NCBI RefSeq assembly: GCF_036090055.1
Contig: NZ_CP107970.1
Location: 4,094,501-4,158,500 of the forward strand
DNA length: 64,000 nt
Direction: 5' to 3'
From: Nocardioides sp. NBC_00368
GTDB taxonomy: Bacteria; Actinomycetota; Actinomycetes; Propionibacteriales; Nocardioidaceae
Shown: positions 1-8,457 of the stretch, piece by piece
Numbering within the stretch: the first letter of the stretch is position 1
Layout: each line of letters starts with the position of its first letter
Notes under the pieces: model-generated
The model's input: the letters and a program-made list of their open reading frames with translations, nothing else
Database searches by the model: none
What the model was told of the DNA's origin: nothing
Made by a program: the position numbers and the translations under genes

Positions 1-789
1 TTCGACAACGCGCTGTGCGGGGTCCGCTACGACAAGGGCACCACCGGGCTGCTGATCAACGCCGGCCAGTTCCTCACCACCGGGACGTTCTGGACGCCGA
101 AGGCCTGCGATCCCGGCCAGCCCCACGACAACAATCCGCGCCTCGTCGACCGGCCGGCCGAGTTCGCCTGGCTGCCGCAGCCGCCGATCTATCCGTCAGG
201 CACGGTGTGCAACCCCTACGGCCTCTCCGCCCTGGGTGAGTACGCCCTCCGCGGACTGATCAAGCGCGGCATGATGGTCGAGGTCGACCACATGAGCGCC
301 AAGGCAGCCGACCGCACCCTCGACATCCTCGAGGAGACCGACTACCCCGGCGCTCTCGCCAGCCACTCCTGGATGGACGAGCGTTACCTCGACCGGCTCT
401 ACGCCCTCGGTGGTTTCTCGACGATCTACGGCCACAGCACCGACCAGTTCCTGGCGGAGTACGCCCGCACCGCTCCCGTCCGTGACCGCTACGGCGCGGG
501 CATCGGGTTCGGCTTCGACATGAACGGCTTCGGCGGCACGCCGGGGCCGGCGAAGACGCGGGTGGGCTACCCGTTCCAGAGCATCCTCGGTGACTCCGTG
601 GTCGACCGCCAGGTCACCGGCCAGCGGATCTGGGACTACAACACCGACGGCGTCGCGCACTACGGGATGGTCCCCGACTACCTCGAGGACCTCCGCCTCA
701 CCGGCGGCCAGGACGTGATCGACGACATCGTCCGCGGGTCGGAGTCCTACCTGCGTACGTGGGCGGGGGCACGCTCAGCAGCACACTGA
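1..789 (+). CDS. Membrane dipeptidase-like (peptidase M19 family) protein, 5' truncated
   Basis: Frame 1 is open from the window edge to a TGA at 787-789, so only the C-terminal 262 residues are present. The fragment has a GMMVEVDHMS segment, like the metal-binding stretch of M19 dipeptidases. It also has an ASHSW segment, a GFGFDMNG segment resembling the family's Asp-rich motif, and a C-terminal SESYLRTW stretch like the usual N-Y-L-R end. The expected activity is metal-dependent hydrolysis of dipeptides or related amides. The N-terminus, including any signal peptide, lies outside the window. Family membership is inferred from these motifs only, and the substrate cannot be told. Confidence 0.7.
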   Translation, partial: FDNALCGVRYDKGTTGLLINAGQFLTTGTFWTPKACDPGQPHDNNPRLVDRPAEFAWLPQPPIYPSGTVCNPYGLSALGEYALRGLIKRGMMVEVDHMSAKAADRTLDILEETDYPGALASHSWMDERYLDRLYALGGFSTIYGHSTDQFLAEYARTAPVRDRYGAGIGFGFDMNGFGGTPGPAKTRVGYPFQSILGDSVVDRQVTGQRIWDYNTDGVAHYGMVPDYLEDLRLTGGQDVIDDIVRGSESYLRTWAGARSAAH

Positions 790-800
790 CGAGCAGGCGT

Positions 801-952
801 GCCGAGTCGGCGCATCTGACCCCGTGCCTCGCGAAGCGAAGCGAGACGACCGGAGCGAGGCCGAGCGGCGAGCTTGCTCGTCCGCTCGTGCCGAGCGAGG
901 GAGTGACCGCGCGAAGCGCGGAGCGAGAGGGGTCGGATGCGCCCGACTCGGC
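801..952. repeat. Extended inverted repeat with internal shared intergenic element
   Basis: The left arm at 801-823 pairs with 929-952 with one or two mismatches and one bulge. Both arms contain the GCCGAGTCGG motif. The interior is full of short GAGCG/CGCTC and GCGAAGCGC palindromes. Positions 841-902 closely match 36631-36692, so a dispersed element sits inside the arms. It fills the gap between the M19-like gene and the convergent DoxX-like gene. It could act as a bidirectional terminator or be a REP-like element. No gene is seen here. Confidence 0.6.
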
Positions 953-974
953 AGTCATGTCAGAAGCAGGCGAT

Positions 975-1376
975 TCAGTCGTCTCGAGAACGCCTCATCC
1001 AGCCCCCGGCGAACAGGGCCCAGAGAACGAGCACAGGCTGGAAGAGCAACCGCACCAACCTCTTGGTGTCCGTGTCGAGACCGAACGCGTCGACCCCTTC
1101 CACGTACTGCGCGATGTTGCCGGGAAAGATCGCCACGAAGAACGCGGCGAGGAGCGCTCCGACGAGCCGCCGCCTGGCCGGAAGAGCGACGAAAGCCAGC
1201 CCGAGACCGATCTCGACGACCCCCGAACCGAGGACGGTCAGGTCCTCGTCGATCGGGAACCAGCTGGGCACCTGCGCTCGGAACTCGTGTCGCTGGGTGG
1301 TCAGGTGCGCCACCCCCGCGCCCATCATCGCCACGCCCATCAGGAGACGCACGATGGTTCGCGCGATCGAAATCAT
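975..1376 (-). CDS. DoxX-like small integral membrane protein
   Basis: This is a 133-residue protein with four likely membrane segments: near residues 4-24, 45-66, 70-90 and 108-126. It is the size of DoxX/DoxD-like proteins, which are often linked to redox or quinone chemistry, though most members are uncharacterised. The ATG at 1376 was chosen because everything upstream in the same frame is antisense to putA. A perfect hairpin at 1403-1440 separates it from the end of putA, so the two are probably transcribed separately. The family assignment rests on size and topology and is moderate. Confidence 0.65.
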   Translation of the reverse strand: MISIARTIVRLLMGVAMMGAGVAHLTTQRHEFRAQVPSWFPIDEDLTVLGSGVVEIGLGLAFVALPARRRLVGALLAAFFVAIFPGNIAQYVEGVDAFGLDTDTKRLVRLLFQPVLVLWALFAGGWMRRSRDD

Positions 1377-1402
1377 TGCACCACTGTAGGAGAGCGAGCA
1401 GA

Positions 1403-1440
1403 CCTCGACGGGTCGACCACCGATGGTCGACCCGTCGAGG
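1403..1440. terminator. Perfect 16-bp hairpin after putA
   Basis: The arms at 1403-1418 and 1425-1440 are exact complements around a 6-nt loop. The hairpin begins 8 bp beyond the putA stop and lies upstream of the DoxX-like start. No clear U tract follows on the minus strand. Part of the sequence resembles the CTCGAC..GTCGACCACCG repeat seen at 12218 and 13813, so it may derive from that repeat family. Confidence 0.75.
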
Positions 1441-1447
1441 GTGCCTG

Positions 1448-4400
1448 TCAGAAGAGGTTGTCCACCAGCGGCGTCGGGGAGCCGAAGCGGTGGGCGGTGA
1501 CCGAGACGGCCTGCTCGTGCAGGAAGGTGAGCAGCTCGACCCGGCCGGCCTCGACGACGGGCTGGGCGTAGAGGGCGATGTCGACCCGGCCCTGGCTCGC
1601 CTCGGCGAAGACCTCCCGCGACCCACCCAGGAGACGTACGCGGCTGGGCGCATACGGACCGGAGAGGATCGACGCCCACGCAGCCATGTCCTCGACGACA
1701 TAGGTCACACCGGTGGCGCGCACCAGCGAGGCGGTCTCGTCGTCGAGCGCCTCGGCGACGGAGACCGTCACCGGAGCGCCAGCGGCGACACCGGCGGCGA
1801 GGACCCGCAGCAGGTGAGCGACCGGCCCACCCTCGTAGCGGATGGTGACCGGCACCGGCGAGTAGCGCAGCACGTTGACCTCCGCGGTCAGCCGCGAGAC
1901 GTCCCGGGCAGCACCGAACTCGCGCTCCCAGGCGACCGCGTCCGAGCCGGCCCCACGCTTGAGCATCTCGATCTCGTCCAGCTGCAGCCGGTCGGCCCAG
2001 TCGACGAGCGACCGGACGGCAGGGGACGGCGTCGCAAGCTCGGTGGCCGGGGCGGAGACCCAGTCGCTGAGGCCGACGAGGTAGTTGGGGCCGCCAGCCT
2101 TGGTCCCGGCACCGACCGCCGACTTCTTCCAGCCACCGAACGGCTGGCGGCGCACGATCGCACCGGTGATGCCGCGGTTGACGTAGACGTTGCCCGCTTC
2201 CACCGACGAGAGCCACTGCGAGATCTCGGCCCGGTCGAGACTGTGGATGCCCGCCGTGAGCCCGTAGTCGACCTGGTTCTGGATCTCGATCGCCTCGTCG
2301 AGCGAGGAGGCCGAGATCAGGCCGAGGACGGGACCGAAGTACTCGGTCAGGTGGAACTCGGAGCCACGCTTCACACCCGTCTTCACGCCCGGCGACCAGA
2401 GCCGGCCGGTGTCGTCGAGCTGGCGCGGCTTCACCAGCCAGGACTCACCCGGGGCGAGCGTCGTCAGAGCCTTGAGCAGCTTGCCGGAGGCGGGCTCGAT
2501 GACCGGGCCCACCTGCACCGTCGGGTCGGTCGGGTAACCAACGCGAAGCGAGGTCACCGCGTCGATGAGCTGGTCGCGGAAGCGGCGCGAGGTCGCGACC
2601 GAGCCGACCAGGATGCCCAGCGACGCCGCCGAGCACTTCTGTCCGGCGTGACCGAAGGCCGAGTAGACGAGGTCCTTGACGGCGAGGTCGAGGTCGGCGT
2701 CCGGCGTGACCACCAGCGAGTTCTTGCCAGAGGTCTCGGCCAGCATCGGCAGGTCCGAGCGGAACGAGCGGAAGAGCTCGGCGGTGTCGAACGCACCGGT
2801 GAGGATGAGACGGTCGACCAGCGGCGAGGCGATCAGCGCGCGACCGACCTCGTTCTCCGGCACGTGCACCAGCCGCAGCACCTCCTTCGGCACCCCGGCG
2901 GCCCACAGCGTCTCGACCAGCACCGAGCCACAGCGCTGTGCCTGCGGGGCCGGCTTGATCACGACGGCCGATCCTGCCGCGAGCGCCGCCGCGACACCAC
3001 CGGTCGGGATGGCGAGCGGGAAGTTCCACGGCGGGGTGACCAGGGTGAGGCGTACGGGCACCTGACGCGCGCCGTCCACGAGGTCGAGCTCCTCGGCCAG
3101 GCTCGCGTAGTAGTTGAGGAAGTCGATCGCCTCGGAGACCTCGGGGTCGCCCTGGTCGAGCGTCTTGCCACACTCCGACGCAGCGACCTCGAGCCACTCG
3201 GCGCGGCGTCGCTCGACCTCGACGGCTGCGGCCCGCAGCACCGCGGCACGCTCGGCACCGGACTTGCGGCCCCAGTCGGCCTGGGCGCCGACGGCACCTT
3301 CGAGCACCGACTCCACGGCCTCGACCGAGGTCACGGTGTGGTCGGCGACGAGCTGGTCACCCAGCGTCGAGGAGCCCACCCGGGCGATGATCGCCTTGCC
3401 CCACTCCCGGTTGCCGGGCAGGTGCGGGTCGGTGTCCGGGGTGTTCTCGAAAGGCCGGGCCACCGGCGCGTCTGCCACCGGCTCGCGCCGGTCCTGGGTC
3501 CGGTTGGGCGGGGGAACGGAGTCGTCGACTGCCGCGAGGGAGCGTACGAACCGCTCCTTCTCGCGCTTGTAGAGCGCCTCGGATGAGTTGAGGTCGAAGA
3601 CCGCCGACATGAAGTTCTCGGTGCTGGCGCCCTCCTCGAGGCGACGCACGAGGTAGGCGATCGCGACGTCGAAGTCCTTGGGGTGCACGACCGGCACGTA
3701 GAGCAGCAGGCCACCCACGGTCTCCCGGACCGCCTCAGCCTGGCCCTCGGCCATGCCCAGCAGCATCTCGAACTCGACCGAGTCACGAACCTGCCGCTGA
3801 CCAGCCAGGATCCAGGCGTACGCCACGTCGAACAGGTTGTGGCCGGCGACGCCGAGGCGCACGTTGGCCATCCGCTCGGGCGTCAGCGCCCAGGACAGGA
3901 CCCGCTTGTAGTTGGTGTCGGAGTCCTGCTTGGTCGACCAGGTCGCGACCGGCCAGCCGTGCAGCGACGCCTCGACGTGCTCCATCGGGAGGTTGGCGCC
4001 CTTGACCAGTCGCACCTTGATCGGCGCGCCCCCACGCGCGCGCCGAGCGGCCGACCACTCCTGGAGGCGCATCATCGCCGCCATCGCGTCGGGCAGGTAG
4101 GCCTGCAGGACGATGCCCGCCTCCAGGTCGGCGAGCTCGGGACGGTCGAGCAGCCGCGTGAAGACGTCGATGGTCATGTCGAGGTCGCGGTACTCCTCCA
4201 TGTCCAGGTTGATGAACTTCTTCGTCCCGGCGGCAGAGGACTTCGCGGCGTAGGTGTAGAGCGGGAGGAGCCGCTCGACGACGTGCTCGACGGCCTCGTC
4301 GTAGGCCCAGACCGCGTGCGGCGCGACCGGCGAGGAGACCTTCACCGAGACGTAGTCGACGTCATCGCGCGCGAGCAGCTTGCGGATCCCGGCCAGGCGC

Positions 4401-4864
4401 CGGTCGGCTTCCTTCTGGCCGAGGACGGCCTCACCGAGGAGGTTGATGTTCAGCGAGACACCGCGCTCGCGGATCCGCTCGATCTGCTTGCCGAGCCGCG
4501 CGTCGGAGGCGTCGATCAGCAGGTGCCCCACCATCTGCCGCAGCGCACGGCGCGCCACCGGGATGACGAACCAGGGCGCGACCAGCGACATCAGCGCGCC
4601 GAGCTTCACGCCCAGCTTCAGGTGCCAGGGCAGGAACGAAGGTACGTTGCCGGCCAGCTCGCGGAGGCTGGCCGCCGCCACGCGTACGTCCTCGGGGCGG
4701 ATCACCCGGTCGACGAACCCGACGGTGAAGTCGAGCCCGGCAGGGTCCTTGAGTACGTCGGCGAGGCGCTGTGCGGCCGGGGCGGCCGGCTTGGTCGAAG
4801 CCTTCGCCAGCCAGCCGCGGACGAGGTGGTCTACCTCGGCGATGAGCGCGTCATTGGTGGTCAT
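1448..4864 (-). CDS. putA: Bifunctional proline dehydrogenase / L-glutamate gamma-semialdehyde dehydrogenase
   Basis: This 1138-residue PutA oxidises proline to glutamate in two steps. The N-terminal half is the FAD-dependent proline dehydrogenase, with a DMEEYRDLDMT segment, a KGANLPMEH segment and a QRQVRDSVEFEML stretch. The second half is a P5C dehydrogenase. It has the NAD-fold TPPWNFPLAIP stretch, the catalytic Glu region (ETSGKNSLVV) and the catalytic Cys in GHAGQKCSAA. About 150 further C-terminal residues follow the ALDH core. There is no N-terminal ribbon-helix-helix DNA-binding domain, so it is not the autoregulatory enterobacterial type. The ATG at 4864 gives the start MTTNDAL; a longer in-frame extension runs into the promoter. 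The divergent LysR gene is the likely regulator. Confidence 0.96.
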   Translation of the reverse strand: MTTNDALIAEVDHLVRGWLAKASTKPAAPAAQRLADVLKDPAGLDFTVGFVDRVIRPEDVRVAAASLRELAGNVPSFLPWHLKLGVKLGALMSLVAPWFVIPVARRALRQMVGHLLIDASDARLGKQIERIRERGVSLNINLLGEAVLGQKEADRRLAGIRKLLARDDVDYVSVKVSSPVAPHAVWAYDEAVEHVVERLLPLYTYAAKSSAAGTKKFINLDMEEYRDLDMTIDVFTRLLDRPELADLEAGIVLQAYLPDAMAAMMRLQEWSAARRARGGAPIKVRLVKGANLPMEHVEASLHGWPVATWSTKQDSDTNYKRVLSWALTPERMANVRLGVAGHNLFDVAYAWILAGQRQVRDSVEFEMLLGMAEGQAEAVRETVGGLLLYVPVVHPKDFDVAIAYLVRRLEEGASTENFMSAVFDLNSSEALYKREKERFVRSLAAVDDSVPPPNRTQDRREPVADAPVARPFENTPDTDPHLPGNREWGKAIIARVGSSTLGDQLVADHTVTSVEAVESVLEGAVGAQADWGRKSGAERAAVLRAAAVEVERRRAEWLEVAASECGKTLDQGDPEVSEAIDFLNYYASLAEELDLVDGARQVPVRLTLVTPPWNFPLAIPTGGVAAALAAGSAVVIKPAPQAQRCGSVLVETLWAAGVPKEVLRLVHVPENEVGRALIASPLVDRLILTGAFDTAELFRSFRSDLPMLAETSGKNSLVVTPDADLDLAVKDLVYSAFGHAGQKCSAASLGILVGSVATSRRFRDQLIDAVTSLRVGYPTDPTVQVGPVIEPASGKLLKALTTLAPGESWLVKPRQLDDTGRLWSPGVKTGVKRGSEFHLTEYFGPVLGLISASSLDEAIEIQNQVDYGLTAGIHSLDRAEISQWLSSVEAGNVYVNRGITGAIVRRQPFGGWKKSAVGAGTKAGGPNYLVGLSDWVSAPATELATPSPAVRSLVDWADRLQLDEIEMLKRGAGSDAVAWEREFGAARDVSRLTAEVNVLRYSPVPVTIRYEGGPVAHLLRVLAAGVAAGAPVTVSVAEALDDETASLVRATGVTYVVEDMAAWASILSGPYAPSRVRLLGGSREVFAEASQGRVDIALYAQPVVEAGRVELLTFLHEQAVSVTAHRFGSPTPLVDNLF

Positions 4865-4977
4865 AGAGCCGAGTATGCGACCGGAGTCACGTAAGATAAA
4901 GCGATGTTTCGTGGAGATTATTCGTAAGGAAAACTGAACCATTTGTCTCGGGCTCCGCTTCGACAGGAGGGAAAGCC
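4865..4977. promoter_or_regulatory. Divergent putA / LysR control region
   Basis: These 113 bp separate the divergent starts and are clearly AT-richer than the flanking genes. Two similar blocks, CGTAAGATAAA near 4889 and CGTAAGGAAAA near 4923, form an imperfect direct repeat. An AGGAGG ribosome binding site at 4965-4970 precedes the LysR ATG by 7 nt. The region is the expected LysR binding site, but no operator was proven. Confidence 0.6.
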
Positions 4978-5895
4978 ATGCTCGACGTCCGCCGCCTCCG
5001 ACTCCTCGCCGAGCTCGCCGCGCGCGGGACGCTGGCCGAGGTCGCCGAGGCCCTCCACCAGAGCCCGTCGTCGGTCTCCCAGCAGCTCGGCCAGCTCGAG
5101 CGAGAGGTCGGTGTCCCCCTTCTCACCAAGGCGGGAAGGCGGGTCCAGCTCACCGCTGCGGCCGAGGTGCTCGTCGAGCACACGACCGAGATCCTGGCCC
5201 GGCTCGAGGCGGCCGAGGCCGCGGTCACCTCGCTCGGCGACGAGACCGCCGGCACGGTGCGGGTCGCGGTCTTCCAGTCCGTCGCCCTCGCCTACATGCC
5301 ACAGGCGCTCGCCGACCTGACCCGGCGCCATCCGCGGCTGCGGGTGATGCTGTCCCAGCGCGCGCCCGAGCAGGCGCTCCACGACCTCGCCCTGCGCGAG
5401 CTCGACCTGGTGGTCGCCGAGCACTACCCCGACCACGGCGCACCGCACTTCGACGGCCTCGATCGTCAGCCGCTCACCACCGACCGGCTCCGGCTCGCCC
5501 TCCCACCCCGCGGCTCCGGGGCGATCTGGGACAACATCACCTCCCTCGCCGAAGCCGGTTGCGTCCCGTGGGCGATGGAGCCGCCGGGCACGGCGTCACG
5601 CCACTGGATCGAGGAGCAGTGTCGGCGGGCGGGCTTCGAGCCCGAGGTCCGCTACGAGACCGACGACGTCGAGGCCCACGTCGCGCTGGTCGAGTCCGGC
5701 AACGCGGTCGCCCTGCTCTCCGACCTGATGCGCGTGCGCCACCGCACCGCGGTGCGGCTCATCGAGCTGCCGGGGTCGCCGCGGCGTACGGTCTTCACCG
5801 CTACCCGCACCGCCATCGCCGACTCCCCGGGCATCATCGCGTGCCGGGCCGCGCTGGCCCGCGTGGTGCCGGCGGACCTGACGCTGCCCGGCTGA
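4978..5895 (+). CDS. LysR-family transcriptional regulator, divergent from putA
   Basis: This is a 305-residue LysR-type regulator. The N-terminal winged helix-turn-helix spans about residues 1-60, with SPSSVSQQLGQLEREVG as the recognition helix region. The helical linker follows, and then a periplasmic-binding-like effector domain from about residue 90. The ATG has a strong AGGAGG site. Its divergence from putA suggests it senses proline or a breakdown product and controls putA and itself. That role is inferred from position. It ends 10 bp before the stop of the convergent TetR gene. Confidence 0.9.
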   Translation: MLDVRRLRLLAELAARGTLAEVAEALHQSPSSVSQQLGQLEREVGVPLLTKAGRRVQLTAAAEVLVEHTTEILARLEAAEAAVTSLGDETAGTVRVAVFQSVALAYMPQALADLTRRHPRLRVMLSQRAPEQALHDLALRELDLVVAEHYPDHGAPHFDGLDRQPLTTDRLRLALPPRGSGAIWDNITSLAEAGCVPWAMEPPGTASRHWIEEQCRRAGFEPEVRYETDDVEAHVALVESGNAVALLSDLMRVRHRTAVRLIELPGSPRRTVFTATRTAIADSPGIIACRAALARVVPADLTLPG

Positions 5896-5905
5896 TCCGG
5901 ACCGG

Positions 5906-6574
5906 TCAGCCGAAGAGGTCCTCGAGCGGCTGGTCGTGGTCGATCGAGAGCCCGTACGCCGTTGCGCGGGTGTCGATCATCGCCAGGACGGCCTCGGTGA
6001 CGACCGAGGTCAGATGCTCGGCGTCGGGAATGCCCTCGCCGACATGGACCCAGCGGCGTACGGCACCGAAGACCATCCCGATCAGGCCGTAGATCAGCGG
6101 GTCCACGGCCTTCTTGTCGATCTCGGAGATCTCCACGCCGCCCAGCTCGAACGCCGCCAGCATCAGCTCCTTGATCCGCTCCGCGACCCGGTCGAGGCCC
6201 TGCTGCAGCGGCCCGGTGCCGTTCGGCGCGGTGTCGACGTCGGCGACCTGGTGCAGGAGTGGGTGCTCGAGCGCCCAGTTGACGTAGGCGCCGACCGTAC
6301 GGGAGATGATCTGCCGGATCGATCCGGTCAGCTCCATCGCCGGGAACAGCTTGGCCCACAGACCGGCGAGGATGTCGGCCTGGATGGCGAGGTCGAGCTC
6401 GCGACGGTCGGCGAAATGACGGTAGACCACGGACCGGGAGAGCCCGGCGGCCTGGCCGATCGCCTGCAGGCTGACGTTGACGCCCTCGGTCTCGATCAGA
6501 CCGATCGCGGCGTCGACGATGCGCTTTCGTCGGTCATCGTTGTGACGCTTCCAGCGAACTGCCCTGCCATCCAT
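5906..6574 (-). CDS. TetR-family transcriptional regulator
   Basis: This 222-residue protein has an N-terminal TetR helix-turn-helix at about residues 15-62 (LQAIGQAAGLSRSVVYRHF). A helical ligand-binding domain follows. It lies downstream of, and in the same direction as, the EthA-like monooxygenase. A perfect 7-bp inverted repeat with a 7-bp spacer (6576-6596) starts 2 bp upstream of its ATG and is a candidate autoregulatory operator. Outside the DNA-binding helix I do not see close similarity to mycobacterial EthR. Regulation of the adjacent monooxygenase is possible but unproven. Confidence 0.9.
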   Translation of the reverse strand: MDGRAVRWKRHNDDRRKRIVDAAIGLIETEGVNVSLQAIGQAAGLSRSVVYRHFADRRELDLAIQADILAGLWAKLFPAMELTGSIRQIISRTVGAYVNWALEHPLLHQVADVDTAPNGTGPLQQGLDRVAERIKELMLAAFELGGVEISEIDKKAVDPLIYGLIGMVFGAVRRWVHVGEGIPDAEHLTSVVTEAVLAMIDTRATAYGLSIDHDQPLEDLFG

Positions 6575-6575
6575 G

Positions 6576-6596
6576 GTGGGACCATCGTAGTCCCAC
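6576..6596. promoter_or_regulatory. Candidate TetR operator, GTGGGAC-N7-GTCCCAC
   Basis: GTGGGAC at 6576-6582 and GTCCCAC at 6590-6596 are perfect complements around 7 nt. The site sits directly before the TetR start codon, where repressor binding would block transcription of the gene. The assignment is inferred from symmetry and position. Confidence 0.5.
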
Positions 6597-6671
6597 GTAC
6601 TTCACACCGGGCCCGGAACGCCTGTCACAGTAATCACAGGCACGAATCACGGGCCCGGTGCCGGAACCGGT

Positions 6672-8186
6672 TCAGGCGAACCGGATGACTCCGTCGGCGA
6701 CGTCGGCCCCGAGCGCCTTCATGTCCACGAGGTAGTTCTGCTTCGCGGTCCACGGCGCCCGGTCGCCGGCCTTCGGCATGAGCTCCAGCGAGCGCTGGAT
6801 GTAGCCGGAGGCCAGGTCCATGAACGGCCGCTCCTCGACGCTCGGGTCCCGCGAGACCGAGGCGACGTCGTAGCCGTTCTCCCCCATGAAGTCGAGCAGC
6901 CGGATCACGTAGTCGGTGACCAGGTCGGCCTTGAGCGTCCACGACGCGTTGGTGTAGCCGATCGTGTAGGCGAAGTTGGGCATCCCGGTGATCATCAGGC
7001 CCTTGTAGGCCATCTGGTCGGGCAGGCTGACCGGCTCGCCGTCGACCGTGTAGTCGAGGCCGCCGAAGAGCCGGAGGTTGAGCCCGGTCGCGGAGATGAC
7101 GATGTCGGCCTCGAGCGTCTCGCCGGACTCGAGCTCGATGCCCTTCGGCACGAAGGTCTTGATCCGGTCGGTCACCACTGCGGCGTACCCCTCACGGATC
7201 GACTTCATCATGTCGCCGTCGGGGACGAAGCAGATGCGCTGGTCCCACGGGTTGTAGGGCGGGTTGAAGTGCTTGTCGACGTAGGCGATCGCCTCGTCCT
7301 TCGTCATCCCGGGACGGCCCCCGCGGGCGGTGAGCCCGTTGATCCACTGGTCGCGGATCACCTTCTTGACGACGCCGGGCGCCCGGCGGGCCAGCTGGTA
7401 GGTGCCGACGGTGAGGAGGATGTTCTCCCAGCGCACCGTCTCGTGGCGGACCGTCTCACGCAGGCGCTTGAAGGGAAGCCGGCCGAGCAGCTTGAACGGC
7501 GCGGTCTTCAGCAGCGAGGCGATCGCGTCCTGACCCGGGCGGGAGAGGATGTACGTCGGGGTGCGCTGCAGCATCGTCACCTTCTCGGCGCGGTCGCTGC
7601 CGGCGCCGGCCAGGTTGGGCAGCAGGGTGACCGCGGTCGCGCCCGAGCCGATGATGACGACCTTCTTGCCGGCGTAGTCGAGGTCCTCCGGCCAGTGCTG
7701 CGGGTGCACGAAGGTGCCCTCGTAGTCGTCGAGACCGGCGAACTCCGGCTGGTAGCCGTTGGCGTAGTCGTAGTAGCCCGTGCAGTTCCACAGGAACTCG
7801 GCGGTGATCTCGGAGGGACCGTCGGCGGTCTCGACGGAGACGGTCCACTGCTTGTCCTCGCTGCTCCACGACGCACGGGTCACCTTGTGGCCGTAATGGA
7901 TCAGCTTGTCGACGCCGTAGTCCTTCGCCGTCTGGCGCAGGTAGTCGCGGATCTGGTGCCCGTCGGCCAGCGCCTGCGCGCTCTCCCAGGGTCGCCACTT
8001 GAACGCGAACGTGAACATGTCCGAGTCGGAACGGATGCCCGGGTAGCGGAACAGGTCCCAGGTGCCGCCACTGGCATCGCGCTGCTCGAGGATCGCGAGC
8101 GTCTTCCCGGGGAGGCGCTCGCGGAGCTGTGCGGCGGCTCCGATGCCGGAGACGCCGGCACCGATGATCAGTACGTCGACATGCAT
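6672..8186 (-). CDS. EthA-like flavin-containing Baeyer-Villiger monooxygenase
   Basis: This 504-residue class B flavoprotein monooxygenase closely resembles M. tuberculosis EthA along its length, by my recall. It uses FAD and NADPH to insert oxygen into ketones or oxidise sulfur compounds. The FAD Rossmann motif GAGVSGIGAA lies at residues 9-18. A GGTWDLFRYPGIRSDSDM segment follows. The Baeyer-Villiger fingerprint is present as YEGTFVHPQHWP, with Tyr replacing the usual first Phe. The NADPH motif is GSGATAVT. The start MHVDVL at 8186 is preferred over a longer frame because the Rossmann fold begins at once. A co-directional TetR gene follows. The natural substrate is unknown. Confidence 0.93.
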   Translation of the reverse strand: MHVDVLIIGAGVSGIGAAAQLRERLPGKTLAILEQRDASGGTWDLFRYPGIRSDSDMFTFAFKWRPWESAQALADGHQIRDYLRQTAKDYGVDKLIHYGHKVTRASWSSEDKQWTVSVETADGPSEITAEFLWNCTGYYDYANGYQPEFAGLDDYEGTFVHPQHWPEDLDYAGKKVVIIGSGATAVTLLPNLAGAGSDRAEKVTMLQRTPTYILSRPGQDAIASLLKTAPFKLLGRLPFKRLRETVRHETVRWENILLTVGTYQLARRAPGVVKKVIRDQWINGLTARGGRPGMTKDEAIAYVDKHFNPPYNPWDQRICFVPDGDMMKSIREGYAAVVTDRIKTFVPKGIELESGETLEADIVISATGLNLRLFGGLDYTVDGEPVSLPDQMAYKGLMITGMPNFAYTIGYTNASWTLKADLVTDYVIRLLDFMGENGYDVASVSRDPSVEERPFMDLASGYIQRSLELMPKAGDRAPWTAKQNYLVDMKALGADVADGVIRFA

Positions 8187-8457
8187 GTGGGTCACGTTAC
8201 CCGGGAGTACGTGCTTGCGACACCCTGTCCCGCAAACTTTTGCAAGCAAATCAGAAGATCAGCGATTGAGGAACGGCTCGGTAACACTGGAGTGCCCCAC
8301 TTCCACGCGCGTGCGCGGCATCACTACGCTGCCGTCTGCAGCTGTGGGGGCGGCGAAGCATCCACAGCGATTTCGGGGTCACTCACCCATCGCTTTCGGT
8401 GGCTGAGGCTGCATGCGGACCGCACGGTGCGGTCATTGGTCTTCGAAAGGTTTTCCA
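8187..8457. other. Divergent intergenic region with small inverted repeats
   Basis: This 271-bp region lies between the monooxygenase and the surface-protein gene. It holds TTTGC-AA-GCAAA near 8238, a 7-bp hairpin (8341-8347 with 8362-8368) and GACCGCA-CGG-TGCGGTC at 8418-8434, close to the surface-protein start. The long spacing suggests a structured 5' leader or several promoters. No coding potential was evident. Confidence 0.4.

Noticed and set aside
1377..2216. Upstream extension of the DoxX-like frame
   Set aside because: It is antisense-frame sequence inside putA without family features. The membrane protein starts at 1376.
824..3586. 920-residue plus-strand open frame
   Set aside because: It is antisense to putA and is Arg/Asp-rich low-complexity sequence. 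PutA on the other strand has full catalytic motifs, so this is a high-GC shadow.
5906..6574. EthR orthologue
   Set aside because: It neighbours an EthA-like gene, but orientation differs and the ligand domain shows no close EthR likeness by eye.
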